Positions 37,527 through 46,002 of a stretch of 64,000 nt of DNA are shown piece after piece (the stretch's first letter is position 1; each line of letters begins with the position of its first letter). The position numbers and the translations under genes were made by a program. Source of the DNA: Methylobacterium oxalidis (GTDB lineage Bacteria; Pseudomonadota; Alphaproteobacteria; Rhizobiales; Beijerinckiaceae); NCBI RefSeq assembly GCF_007992195.1, contig NZ_BJZU01000016.1, forward strand, positions 1-64,000, written 5' to 3'. A model generated the notes under the pieces. The model had not been told where the DNA came from, did not search any database, and saw only the letters and a list, made by a program, of their open reading frames with translations.

Positions 37527-39119
37527 ATGTCCGCGTTCATCACGCTCTCCCGCCTGTCCTGGGCAACACCGGACGGCCGACCGCTCTTCTCCGACATCGA
37601 TCTCGCCCTCGGCCCCGAGCGCACTGGGCTCGTTGGGCGCAACGGTGTCGGGAAATCCACGCTCCTGCGCCTGATCGCGGGCGATCTCCAGCCGGGCAGC
37701 GGCTCGGTCTCGGTGCGCGGCCGCCTGGGCGTGATGCGCCAGACCGTCCGCGCGGACGCGTCCGAGCACGTCGCCGACCTGTTCGGCGCCCGGGACGGTC
37801 TCGCCCTCCTGCGGCGCGCCGGGCTGGGCGAGGCGAGCGCCGCCGAACTGGCCCAGGCTGACTGGACGCTGGAAACGCGGATCGAGGCCGCGCTCGCCGG
37901 CCTCGGTCTCGGGATCCCATCCGACACGCCGCTTTCCGGACTGTCGGGCGGGCAGCGCACCCGCGCCGCGCTCGCCGCTCTGGTCTTCGCCCGGCCGGAC
38001 TTCCTGCTCCTCGACGAGCCCACGAACGACCTCGACCGGGAGGGACGGGACGCGGTCGCGGCGCTGCTGGCCGGTTGGCGCGGCGGTGCGCTCGTCGTCA
38101 GCCACGATCGCGCGCTCCTCGAAGCGATGGAAGCGATCGTGGAACTCACCGCGGCGGGCGTCGGCCGCTACGGCGGAGGCTGGAGCGCCTACCGGGCGCG
38201 GAGGGAGCTGGATCTCGCGGCCGCCGAGCACGACCTCGTCCATGCGGAGAAGGAGGTTGCCGCGGCCGCCCGCGCGGCACAGCAGGCGGCCGAGCGGAAG
38301 GCCCGCAAGGACAGCGCCGGCGCGCGCGAGGCCGCCCGAGGCGACGCGCCCCGCATTCTGCTCGGTGCCCGCAGGAACCGCAGCGAGGCGACCGGCGGCG
38401 TCCAGGCCCGCCTCGCCGAGCGCCGACGGACCGAGGCCGGCACCGCCGCCGCGGCCGCCCGCGAGCGCATCGAGGCGCTGCGGCAGCTTCGGGTGGCGCT
38501 GGCGCCAACGCGCTTGGCGGCGAACCGGCGGGTCGTGACCGCGACCCGGGTCACGGCGGGTTACGCTTCCGACGCGCCCGTGCTGCGCGACCTGTCGCTG
38601 GAGATCGTCGGGCCGGAGCGCGTGGCGGTCGTCGGGCCGAACGGCGCGGGCAAGTCGACGCTGCTGCGCCTTCTCACAGGGGCGCTGCGCCCCTCCGCGG
38701 GCGAAGTCGGCCTGCACGTCCCGTTCGCGCTGCTGGACCAGCGGGTGAGCCTGCTCGATCCTGGCGCGACGATCCGGGACAATTTCCGTCGACTCAACCC
38801 GGGCGAGGACGAGAACGCCTGCCGGGCCGCGCTCGCCCGGTTCCAGTTCCGGACGGACGCCGCGCTGCAGCCGGTCCGGTGCCTGAGCGGGGGCCAGATG
38901 CTGCGCGCCGGCCTCGCCTGCGTGCTCGGCGGCCGGACCCCGCCATCCCTGCTGATGCTGGACGAGCCGACGAACCATCTCGACATCGACTCGATCGAGG
39001 CCGTCGAGGGCGGGCTCGCCGCCTACGACGGCGCGCTCCTCGTTGTCAGTCACGACGAGCGCTTCCTCGAAGCTATCGGTATCGAGCGGCACCTCGCGCT
39101 GGCCGAGGCGCGGGGCTGA
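37527..39119 (+). CDS. ABC-F family ATPase
   Basis: A 530-residue soluble protein with two ABC domains and no membrane segments. Domain 1 has GLVGRNGVGKST, LSGGQRTRAALA and LLLDEPTNDLD; domain 2 has VVGPNGAGKST, LSGGQMLRAGLA and LMLDEPTNHLD. The linker (residues 210-320) is rich in Arg and Ala and helical, as in ABC-F proteins. These act on the ribosome, in translation control or antibiotic protection, rather than in transport. Which subgroup it belongs to cannot be told. It is convergent with the GntR gene. Confidence 0.92.
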   Translation: MSAFITLSRLSWATPDGRPLFSDIDLALGPERTGLVGRNGVGKSTLLRLIAGDLQPGSGSVSVRGRLGVMRQTVRADASEHVADLFGARDGLALLRRAGLGEASAAELAQADWTLETRIEAALAGLGLGIPSDTPLSGLSGGQRTRAALAALVFARPDFLLLDEPTNDLDREGRDAVAALLAGWRGGALVVSHDRALLEAMEAIVELTAAGVGRYGGGWSAYRARRELDLAAAEHDLVHAEKEVAAAARAAQQAAERKARKDSAGAREAARGDAPRILLGARRNRSEATGGVQARLAERRRTEAGTAAAAARERIEALRQLRVALAPTRLAANRRVVTATRVTAGYASDAPVLRDLSLEIVGPERVAVVGPNGAGKSTLLRLLTGALRPSAGEVGLHVPFALLDQRVSLLDPGATIRDNFRRLNPGEDENACRAALARFQFRTDAALQPVRCLSGGQMLRAGLACVLGGRTPPSLLMLDEPTNHLDIDSIEAVEGGLAAYDGALLVVSHDERFLEAIGIERHLALAEARG

Positions 39120-39174
39120 GAGAACCTCACGGCGGCATCTCGCGGACCCGCCTCCCGCAGTCGGACCGCGGATC

Positions 39175-39927
39175 TCAGGTGTCGAGCGTCCTGCGGGCGA
39201 AGCTCTCGATGTAGTCGATCAGCCGGTCCGAGGCGGCCCCGGCCGCCTGCGCGTCGCGCTTGGCGACGGCCTCGCACACGTCGGCGTGCAGGTTCGCGGT
39301 CAGGGGCAGGTCCGCGGCCTGCTTGTAGTGCTGGTACCAGAAGCGGCGCGACAGGCCGGCCATGTTGGCGAGCGAGCGCACGGCGAACTCGTTGCGCGAG
39401 GCCGCCGCGATCAGTCCGTTGAACTGGTTGTCCAGGCGCATGAACGCGAGGTCGTCCGAGGCCGCGGCCGCCTCGCGCATGTCCTGGGCGAGGCCGGCGA
39501 AGACGTCGCGCTCCTCCTGCGTCGCCCGCTCGGCGGCGAGCCGCGCGATCAGCCGCTCCAGCACGCGCCGCGTCTCGAGCAGGCGCAGCTGGGTGCGGAC
39601 GTTGATCTCCGAGACGAGGATGCCGCGCCGCGGCATCACCACGACGAGCCCGTCGCGGGCGAGGCGCTGCAGGGCCTCGCGGATCGGCGTGCGCCCGATG
39701 CCGAGGCGCTGAACGAGATTCTGCTCGCCGAGCACCATCCCGGGCGGCAGGACGAGCGTCGTGATCAGTTCCTCGAGCTGCTGGTACGCCTTCTCGGTGA
39801 GGGTGAGGTCCGGCAGGTCGTCCTGACCGGATGACGGGTCCTGCGCCTCCCGACCGGCCTTGCGGGCTCGCTTGCGCCCACGCTCCGGAGCCGAAACGCC
39901 CGCGGTCTTTCCGGTCACGAAGTTCAT
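39175..39927 (-). CDS. GntR-family (FCD-domain) transcriptional regulator
   Basis: A 250-residue regulator. The start at 39927 (MNFVTGKTAG) is chosen because the residues above it are cysteine/arginine-rich and non-coding in character. After a basic leader, the winged helix reads LTEKAYQQLEELITTLVLPPG to LGIGRTPIREALQRLARDGLV and MPRRGILVSEI, typical of GntR. The effector domain is all-helical FCD type with FMRLDNQFNGLIAAAS. It is divergent from the MFS gene at 40095. Operator-like TGATATATC sequences lie between them and again upstream of 41628, so it probably controls both units. Confidence 0.9.
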   Translation of the reverse strand: MNFVTGKTAGVSAPERGRKRARKAGREAQDPSSGQDDLPDLTLTEKAYQQLEELITTLVLPPGMVLGEQNLVQRLGIGRTPIREALQRLARDGLVVVMPRRGILVSEINVRTQLRLLETRRVLERLIARLAAERATQEERDVFAGLAQDMREAAAASDDLAFMRLDNQFNGLIAAASRNEFAVRSLANMAGLSRRFWYQHYKQAADLPLTANLHADVCEAVAKRDAQAAGAASDRLIDYIESFARRTLDT

Positions 39928-40020
39928 CGTCAGCCCACACCGTGCCTGCCGGCACCTGGATACCATGCCGAGCGCCCGGACACATCGTGCGCGAGGCATC
40001 GGTCCTCAATCTGCGTACGT

Positions 40021-40050
40021 CTGATATATCTTGCGCATCTCAGACATATC
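40021..40050. promoter_or_regulatory. Putative GntR operator pair in the GntR/MFS intergenic region
   Basis: CTGATATATC (40021-40030) and CAGACATATC (40041-40050) lie 20 bases apart between the divergent GntR and MFS genes. The first matches one half of the perfect palindrome at 41579-41590. The spacing of two helical turns suits cooperative binding. Confidence 0.55.
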
Positions 40051-40094
40051 CGGCATGCTTCTCACGCATACAACACAATCCGGGAGGCGGGCCG

Positions 40095-41510
40095 ATGGTC
40101 GGGCAGATCGCGATTCCAACGGGCGGCGTGCTGCCGGACCAAGCTGTCGGGACGGCGACGGCGCGTGCGTCGAACGGCATGATCGCGGCGCGGCTCGAGC
40201 GCCTGCCGATGACGCAGTTCCAGCGCAACATCTTCCTGATCATCGCGACCGCCTGGTTCTTCGACTCGATCGATCTCGGCTCGCTCACCTTCCTCCTCGG
40301 CTCGATCAAGACGGAGTTCGGGCTGACGACGGCCCAGGCCGGGCTGCTTTCCAGCATGAGCTTCGTCGGCATGTTCCTGGGCGCCGGCATCTCCGGCATG
40401 CTGGCGGACCGGTTCGGCCGGAAGGTCGTCTTCCAGGTCAGCATGATCTTCTGGGGGGTCGGCAGCGTCTGGTGCGCCTACGCGCCCGACGCGACCACGC
40501 TGGGCTACGCCCGCCTGCTCCTCGGCTTCGGCATGGGCATGGAGTTCCCGGTGGCGCTCGCCATCGTCTCGGAGTTCCTGCCGACCGCCAACCGCGGGCG
40601 CTACCTCGCCATCATGGAGGGCTTCTGGCCGCTCGGCTTCATCGCGGCGGGCTGCCTCAGCTACGTGCTGCTGAGCTACTTCGACTGGCGCGCCGTCTTC
40701 CTCGCGCAGGCGGTGCCGGCGCTGTTCCTGTTCGCGATCCGGTTCTTCGTTCCCGAATCCCCCCGCTGGCTGGCCGACCGCGGACGCTACGAGGAGGCGG
40801 ACCGCGTCATGGGCGGCATCGAGGCGAAGGTGAGCGAGCGGCTGAACGGCCGGCCGCTGCCCGAGCCGCAGCCGCTGCCGGAGCAGGCCCGGGGCGAGCG
40901 CCGCTTCTCGTTCCTCGAACTGTGGAGCCCCGGCTACGCGAGCCGGACCGTGATGATCTGGCTGACCTGGTTCTTCGCGCTGCTCGGCTTCTACGGCCTG
41001 ACCACGTGGCTCGGCGCGCTCCTGCAAGAGGCCGGCTACAGCGTCACCAAGTCGGTCGTCTACACCATCCTGATCTCGCTCGCGGGCGTGCCGGGCTTCA
41101 TCACCTCGGCCATCCTCGTCGAGCGCTGGGGCCGCAAGCCCACCGCCGTCCTGATGCTGATCGGCAGCGCCGTCGCGGCCTACCTCTACGGCCACTCGCC
41201 GAGCTTCACCTGGCTGATCGCGTTCGGCCTGATGATGCAGTTCTTCCTGTTCGGGATGTGGTCGGTGCTCTACGCCTACACGCCGGAACTCTACCCGACG
41301 CGCGCCCGCGCCACCGGCGCCGGCTGCGCCTCGGCGGTCGGGCGCGTCGGGTCGCTCATCGGGCCCTACGTCATCGGCATCATCCTCCCGACGCTGGGGC
41401 ACGGCGGCGTCTTCGCGCTCGGCGCCGGCTCCTTCGTGGTCGCCGCCCTGAGCGTGGCGATCCTCGGCATCGAGACGAAGGGGCAGTCCCTGGAGGCGAT
41501 CTCCCGCTGA
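40095..41510 (+). CDS. MFS transporter (sugar/aromatic acid:H+ symporter type)
   Basis: A 471-residue, 12-helix major facilitator with its start set by GGGAGG about eight bases upstream. Helix 1 has WFFDSIDLGSLTFLLGSIKTE, and ADRFGRKVVF is the conserved loop between helices 2 and 3. PESPRWLADRGR follows helix 6 and GIETKGQSLEAI ends the chain, both typical of the sugar-porter/AAHS/NiaP group. It probably imports an organic acid or similar solute by proton symport. It is divergent from GntR and preceded by operator-like sequences; a strong hairpin follows it. Confidence 0.9.
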   Translation: MVGQIAIPTGGVLPDQAVGTATARASNGMIAARLERLPMTQFQRNIFLIIATAWFFDSIDLGSLTFLLGSIKTEFGLTTAQAGLLSSMSFVGMFLGAGISGMLADRFGRKVVFQVSMIFWGVGSVWCAYAPDATTLGYARLLLGFGMGMEFPVALAIVSEFLPTANRGRYLAIMEGFWPLGFIAAGCLSYVLLSYFDWRAVFLAQAVPALFLFAIRFFVPESPRWLADRGRYEEADRVMGGIEAKVSERLNGRPLPEPQPLPEQARGERRFSFLELWSPGYASRTVMIWLTWFFALLGFYGLTTWLGALLQEAGYSVTKSVVYTILISLAGVPGFITSAILVERWGRKPTAVLMLIGSAVAAYLYGHSPSFTWLIAFGLMMQFFLFGMWSVLYAYTPELYPTRARATGAGCASAVGRVGSLIGPYVIGIILPTLGHGGVFALGAGSFVVAALSVAILGIETKGQSLEAISR

Positions 41511-41516
41511 CCGGAC

Positions 41517-41544
41517 GGTCCGGGCACGGCGACGTGCCCGGACC
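41517..41544. terminator. Perfect 12-bp hairpin after the MFS gene
   Basis: GGTCCGGGCACG and its exact complement enclose a GCGA tetraloop (GNRA type) directly after the MFS stop. There is no U-tract, so termination would be of the weak or Rho-assisted kind. It separates the MFS gene from the promoter region of the hydroxylase operon. Confidence 0.6.
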
Positions 41545-41578
41545 GCTCCCCGACAGGGGCCGCCGTCCCGCTTGCAAT

Positions 41579-41590
41579 CTGATATATCAG
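41579..41590. promoter_or_regulatory. Putative GntR operator CTGATATATCAG
   Basis: A perfect 12-bp palindrome 38 bases before the hydroxylase start. It shares CTGATATATC with the site next to the GntR gene at 40021. This is the best evidence that the hydroxylase operon belongs to the same regulon. Confidence 0.65.
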
Positions 41591-41627
41591 TGGTATCCTA
41601 ACTGGATCCGAGAGCGGAGGAGATGCC

Positions 41628-42419
41628 ATGGAACTCGCGGTCACGAACATGAGCGAGCGCCAGCGCGCCTACCGGGCGAACTACCGGCAGCGTGTCGCGG
41701 GCTGGTACAACGGCGTCCTGCACATCGCGATCATCTACACGATCGGCCTCACCGCCCTGTACATCTACGTCTCGAACATCCATTCGCCGAGCTGGGCCGA
41801 GCTCGCCACGGTTCCGGTCGTGTTCCTGTTCTGCAATTTCTTCGAGTGGTGGCTGCACCGCTACGTGATGCACCGTCCCTCGCAGAACCCGATCGCGCGG
41901 GCGGTCTACAACCGGCACACGCTGCAGCATCATCAGTTCTTCACCGACCATGAGATGCGGTTCGCCGATCACCGGGACTACCGGGTGACGTTCTTCCCGC
42001 CCTACGCGCTCGCCACCTTCACGCTGATGTCGATCCCGGGCGCCATCGTCCTCGGCAACGTGTTCACGCCGAACGTCGGCTGGCTGTTCATCGGGACCAC
42101 GACGAGCGTCTACCTGATCTACGAGTTCATGCACTTCTGCTGCCACGTCGAGGACAACTGGTTCGTCCGCAACATGCCGTTCATCAACACGAACCGGCGG
42201 CACCACACCGCCCATCACGACCAGTCGATCATGATGGAGCGCAACATGAACCTCACCTTCCCGATCATGGACTGGCTGTTCGGCACCTCGGACCTCAACC
42301 GGGGCCTGATCGGCACGCTCTTCAACGGGTACGACACGCGCTTCGTGAAGACGGACATGCGCAAGACCTCCCGCACGCCGGGAGCGCCGGAGCCCGGCGC
42401 CGTGCAGGCGGCCGAGTAG
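41628..42419 (+). CDS. Fatty acid hydroxylase / sterol desaturase family protein
   Basis: A 263-residue membrane di-iron protein with GGAGGAG ideally placed before its start. The histidine motifs of the family are visible: HRYVMH (77-82), HTLQHH (97-102) and HHTAHH near residue 192, with further histidines between. Three to four membrane helices surround them. These enzymes hydroxylate or desaturate lipids, sterols or carotenoids using oxygen and an electron donor; the substrate here is not known. It is the first gene of a unit that goes on through 44342, with a palindromic operator upstream. Confidence 0.9.
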   Translation: MELAVTNMSERQRAYRANYRQRVAGWYNGVLHIAIIYTIGLTALYIYVSNIHSPSWAELATVPVVFLFCNFFEWWLHRYVMHRPSQNPIARAVYNRHTLQHHQFFTDHEMRFADHRDYRVTFFPPYALATFTLMSIPGAIVLGNVFTPNVGWLFIGTTTSVYLIYEFMHFCCHVEDNWFVRNMPFINTNRRHHTAHHDQSIMMERNMNLTFPIMDWLFGTSDLNRGLIGTLFNGYDTRFVKTDMRKTSRTPGAPEPGAVQAAE

Positions 42420-42481
42420 GCCCGCCGCCGACGCGATCGGGCGGCGCGGCGGCGCCGCCGGCAATTTCCGGGAGGAACATC

Positions 42482-42871
42482 ATGGACATGATCGAACCGA
42501 ACGTGGCGGCCCTGCTCTGGTTCGCGCTCTTCTCCGGCGTGGCGAGCATCGGCTTCTACGTGCTGACGGGCGTGTTCCCGCTGGAGACCCGCCCCGACCT
42601 GCGGAGCCGTCCCCTGGGCCTCGTCCTGATCGCGGCGAACGTGCTGCTCCTCGTCGCCCTCGTCGGCGGCAGCATGGCCTACGGCGCGGCGAACCTGCGC
42701 TGGACGAGCCTCGTCATCGTGGCCGGGCTCGCGGTCCTGTTCGCGCCGGGCCTGTTCAACGTCTGGCCCCAGAGCTGGCGGGACGGGGTCGCCGGCCTCG
42801 CCATCGTGCTCACCGGCTTCTCCGTGTCGCTGAGCCTGCTCCAGCACGTCGGCGCCGTCTTCAGCCTCTGA
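42482..42871 (+). CDS. Small four-helix membrane protein, unrecognised
   Basis: A 129-residue protein with about four membrane helices covering nearly all its length (LLWFALFSGVASIGFYVL first). The start has GGGAGG about ten bases upstream. No family is recognised. Its place, 62 bases after the hydroxylase and 27 bases before the next small membrane gene, suggests it serves as a partner of those proteins, for example as membrane anchor or electron-transfer partner, but this is a guess from context. Confidence 0.75.
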   Translation: MDMIEPNVAALLWFALFSGVASIGFYVLTGVFPLETRPDLRSRPLGLVLIAANVLLLVALVGGSMAYGAANLRWTSLVIVAGLAVLFAPGLFNVWPQSWRDGVAGLAIVLTGFSVSLSLLQHVGAVFSL

Positions 42872-42898
42872 CACCACGCGACGCCCGGGAGGGATTCG

Positions 42899-43117
42899 AT
42901 GCCGTTTCCGATCAAGTTCGGCCTGTCGGTCGCGGTCGCGCTGGCCGCGCTCGCCGGCTGGTTCTACATGGGCCATCTCGGCCAGACCGGCCCGCAATGG
43001 GCCGTGGCCTTCCTCGGCCCCTTCATGGTGGTCAGCCTCTGGATCTTCCCGGAGGTCATGCGCACCCGCTCCGACGGCCGCACGCCGCGCCACCAGCTCA
43101 AGGGGGCGCGCCCGTGA
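42899..43117 (+). CDS. Small two-helix membrane protein, unrecognised
   Basis: A 72-residue protein with two membrane helices (FGLSVAVALAALAGWFYMG and WAVAFLGPFMVVSLWIF) and a basic C-terminus. GGGAGG precedes its ATG. Its stop overlaps the GTG start of the DUF6166 gene, so the two are translationally coupled. Confidence 0.75.
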   Translation: MPFPIKFGLSVAVALAALAGWFYMGHLGQTGPQWAVAFLGPFMVVSLWIFPEVMRTRSDGRTPRHQLKGARP

Positions 43118-43410
43118 GCAAGCTCTACGCGGGCGACCGCACCATCGACGGCATCGTCGTCACCGTCGACGGCGAGCCGCTCGACGCGCGCACCGGCAGC
43201 AGGTGCTACTCGCGCAACGGCTTCGAGTGGAGTTACGAGGGCCCCGAGCCCTCGCAGCTCGCCTACGCCCTGCTCGTCGACCATCTCGGCGACGCCGCGC
43301 GGGCGGAGCGGCTCCAGCCGGCCTTCATGCGCAGCGTCGTGGCCAATTTCCAGAACGAGTGGGAGATGACCTCGGCCGACATCGACCGGGTCCTCCAGCG
43401 CCTGGCCTGA
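43114..43410 (+). CDS. DUF6166-like protein
   Basis: A 98-residue soluble protein starting at GTG 43114 and overlapping the preceding stop by four bases (GTGA). The segments KLYAGDRTIDG, VTVDGEPLD and GFEWSYEGPEPSQLAYALLVDHLGD fit what I recall of the DUF6166 domain, a small family without known function. Part of the same operon as the hydroxylase. Confidence 0.75.
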   Translation: MSKLYAGDRTIDGIVVTVDGEPLDARTGSRCYSRNGFEWSYEGPEPSQLAYALLVDHLGDAARAERLQPAFMRSVVANFQNEWEMTSADIDRVLQRLA

Positions 43411-43442
43411 GGCCGCCGGCACGAGAACAGCGAGGGGCGGAG

Positions 43443-44342
43443 ATGCGTGCGGATACCGGATCCGGCGCCGGCACGGCCGGGCAGCGGGTCGAGAAGCGGA
43501 CCATCCTCGACATCCGCGCGGCGAAGCGGACGGGCGAGAAGATCGTCTACATGTCCGTTCCGGACTACACCTCGGCCCGCTGGGCGGAGATGGCCGGCGT
43601 CGACGTCGCGGTCGTCGGGGACAGCCTCGCGATGGTCGCTCATGGGCATGCCAGCACCATCCCGGCGACCATGGACATGATGATCCTGCACGCTGAGGCC
43701 GTGCGGCGCGGGGCGCCGAACACGTTCGTGCTCGGCTGCATGCCCTATCAGAGCTACAGCACCGTCGACCGCGCCCTCACGAATGCCGCCCGGTTCATGC
43801 AGGAGGCCCTCTGCGACGCGGTGAAGCCGCAGGGCGGCAGGAGCCAGGCGCACATCCTGAAGGCGCTCGTCGACGCGGGCATCCCCACGGCCTCGCATAT
43901 CGGCCTGACGCCGCACACCATCGCGACCTTCGGCGGCTTCAAGATCCAGGGCCGCACCGCCGAGGCCGCCATGAAGATCCTCGAGGATGCGCTCGCCATC
44001 GAGGATGCCGGCTGCTTCATGCTGGAATTCGAGGCGGTCCCGGCGCCGATCGCGACCCTGATCTCGCAGCAGCTCACGATTCCCACCATCGGCATCGGGG
44101 CGGGTCCGGGTTGCGACGGCCAGATCCTGCTGGCCTACGACCTGCTCGGCGTGTTCACGGATTTCAAGCCGAAATTCACGAAGCGCTACGCCAACCTCAC
44201 CGACGTGGCGGTCGCCGGCATCCGCCGGTACGTCGAGGAGGTGAAGGCCGCGGCCTTCCCGGACGACGACCATTCGTATCGCGTCGATCCGGGCGAGTAC
44301 GAGAGGTTCCTGTCCCTGGTGGAGCGACGGAAGCAGATCTGA
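43443..44342 (+). CDS. PanB-like protein with altered metal site
   Basis: A 299-residue TIM-barrel protein homologous to ketopantoate hydroxymethyltransferase. The start has a good site (GGGGCGGAG). Shared motifs are VVGDSLAM, SHIGLTPH, FKIQGRT and IPTIGIGAGPGCDGQILLAYDLLG. The catalytic glutamate is kept (E197, the E181 of E. coli PanB), as are D60 (D45) and K128 (K112). However, C99 replaces the metal ligand D84 and Q130 replaces E114. True PanB needs magnesium at these residues, so this is probably not a pantothenate enzyme. It ends the operon that begins with the hydroxylase and is convergent with an AsnC regulator. Confidence 0.82.
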   Translation: MRADTGSGAGTAGQRVEKRTILDIRAAKRTGEKIVYMSVPDYTSARWAEMAGVDVAVVGDSLAMVAHGHASTIPATMDMMILHAEAVRRGAPNTFVLGCMPYQSYSTVDRALTNAARFMQEALCDAVKPQGGRSQAHILKALVDAGIPTASHIGLTPHTIATFGGFKIQGRTAEAAMKILEDALAIEDAGCFMLEFEAVPAPIATLISQQLTIPTIGIGAGPGCDGQILLAYDLLGVFTDFKPKFTKRYANLTDVAVAGIRRYVEEVKAAAFPDDDHSYRVDPGEYERFLSLVERRKQI

Positions 44343-44362
44343 GGCGGGCCCGCTCGGCACAC

Positions 44363-44379
44363 GCTCCGGCTGACGGAGC
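44363..44379. terminator. Hairpin between convergent PanB-like and AsnC genes
   Basis: GCTCCG and CGGAGC arms around a five-base loop in the 44-base gap between two convergent genes. The stem is short and there is no U-tract on either side. Confidence 0.35.
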
Positions 44380-44386
44380 CGCGGCC

Positions 44387-44875
44387 TCAATCCACGACGA
44401 GGGCCGTGTCGGCCTTCACCCGGTCGAGCGCGACGTTGGTCCGGTAGTAGGCGACGAGGTCGTTCTCGGCGAACAGACGGCGGGTCAGCGCCTCGTAGCT
44501 GCGCATGTCGCGGCAGATGATGACCATCACGAAGCTGATGCCGCCCGTGACGTAGTAGCATTGCTGTACCTCGGGCGTGGCGCGAAACAGCGCCTTCGCC
44601 GCGTCGACGGTCGCGGCGCGCTCGTCGCGCAGGCTCACCTCCACCAGGGCGGTGATGGCGAGCGAGAGCGCCTCCGGCTCCACGACGGCGACGTTCCGGG
44701 CGATGACGCCGCTCCGCTCCAGTGCCGTGATCCGCCGCTGCACGGCCGCGGGCGACAGGTTCACCGCCTCGGCGATGACGCGCTGCGGCGTCTTGTTGTC
44801 CTTCTGGACGATGCGGAGGATCGCCAGGTCGAACGCGTCGAGCGCTCGCGGGGGAATGTTGCGCAGGCTGGCCAT
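44387..44875 (-). CDS. Lrp/AsnC-family regulator
   Basis: A 162-residue regulator starting at ATG 44875 (MASLRN). The helix-turn-helix reads FDLAILRIVQKDNKTPQRVIAEAVNLSPAAVQRRITALERSGVI, as in Lrp/AsnC; the ligand-sensing RAM domain follows with PEVQQCYYVTGGISFVMVI. It is divergent from the EamA transporter with a gap of about 75 bases and probably controls it. Such pairs often govern amino acid export. Whether it also acts on the PanB-like operon is unknown. Confidence 0.9.
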   Translation of the reverse strand: MASLRNIPPRALDAFDLAILRIVQKDNKTPQRVIAEAVNLSPAAVQRRITALERSGVIARNVAVVEPEALSLAITALVEVSLRDERAATVDAAKALFRATPEVQQCYYVTGGISFVMVIICRDMRSYEALTRRLFAENDLVAYYRTNVALDRVKADTALVVD

Positions 44876-44949
44876 CCGGCGAGTGGATGTCTCGTTTCGC
44901 CCGCCGATCAAGAGCCCTCGGCTCGCCGGACCGGTGATATCCCTCACTC

Positions 44950-45939
44950 ATGCGGACGACGACGAACATCGCCACGGCCGGCAACGCGACGCTGGCCGGA
45001 ATCCTGTGCGGCCTGGGTGCCGGAGCCCTGTGGGGGCTCGTCTTCCTTGCGCCGGAACTGGTGCGCGGCTTCCAGCCGCTGGAGATCGCGGTCGGGCGCT
45101 ACCTGGCCTTCGGCCTCATCTCCGCCGCCCTGATCGCGCCGCGGCTGCGCCGGCTCCTGCCCCGGATCGGCCGGCGGGAGTGGCTCGACCTCGCCTGGCT
45201 CTCGCTGGCGGGCAACACGATCTACTACATCCTTCTCTCCCTGGCGGTGCAGGCCGGCGGCATCGCCCTGACGGCTCTGGTCATCGGCTTCCTGCCGGTG
45301 GCGGTCACGCTCATCGGCAGCCGGGATCGCGACGCGGTGCCGCTGCGCAGGCTCGCGCCCTCGCTCCTGCTCTGCGTCGGGGGCGCCCTCTGCATCGGCT
45401 GGCAGGCGGTCGCCGCGCCGGCCTCCGGCTCGCTGGCGGCGCAGGTCACGGGGCTCGCCTGCGCGCTGGGCGCGCTCGTCTCCTGGACCTGCTACGCGGT
45501 GGGCAACAGCCGCTGCCTCGGCCGCCTCGGCGACGTCTCCGTGCACGACTGGAACCTGCTGACCGGCCTCGTCACCGGTGCCCAGGCGGTGGTGCTCCTC
45601 CCGCTCGCGCTTCTATCCGCGACGGGGCAGCACGGCGGCGCCGATTGGGCGTGGTTCGCCGGCGTCTCGGTCGGGGTGGCGGTGCTCGCCTCGCTCTCCG
45701 GCAACGCGCTCTGGAACCGGATGAGCCGGCTGCTTCCTCTGACGCTGGTCGGGCAGATGATCCTGTTCGAGACCCTGTTCGCGCTGCTCTACGGCTTCGC
45801 GTGGGAGCGGCGCCTGCCGCAGCCGCTCGAGGTGGCGGCCTTCGTCCTCGTGGCGCTGAGCGTGGTCACCTGCATCGCCGCGCACCGGAGGCGGCCGCGA
45901 TCCTCGGAGCGCGAGGCCGCGGCGGCGGTGCCGGTCTGA
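44950..45939 (+). CDS. EamA/DMT-family transporter
   Basis: A 329-residue protein with ten membrane helices in two EamA repeats (first helix GILCGLGAGALWGLVFLAPELV). Members export amino acids, their derivatives or other metabolites. It is divergent from the AsnC regulator, which is a common arrangement for exporter control. The end has a basic tail, and no other gene follows in the same direction. Confidence 0.88.
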   Translation: MRTTTNIATAGNATLAGILCGLGAGALWGLVFLAPELVRGFQPLEIAVGRYLAFGLISAALIAPRLRRLLPRIGRREWLDLAWLSLAGNTIYYILLSLAVQAGGIALTALVIGFLPVAVTLIGSRDRDAVPLRRLAPSLLLCVGGALCIGWQAVAAPASGSLAAQVTGLACALGALVSWTCYAVGNSRCLGRLGDVSVHDWNLLTGLVTGAQAVVLLPLALLSATGQHGGADWAWFAGVSVGVAVLASLSGNALWNRMSRLLPLTLVGQMILFETLFALLYGFAWERRLPQPLEVAAFVLVALSVVTCIAAHRRRPRSSEREAAAAVPV

Positions 45940-46002
45940 CCGGAGTTCCGGCCGTACGAGCCTCGCTTCACGAGCCGGCGCGGGCCGTCCCGCGACTTGC
46001 TC

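Noticed and set aside
43443..44342. Naming the gene panB
   Set aside because: Two metal-ligand residues are changed and the operon is unrelated to pantothenate synthesis, so the symbol would mislead.
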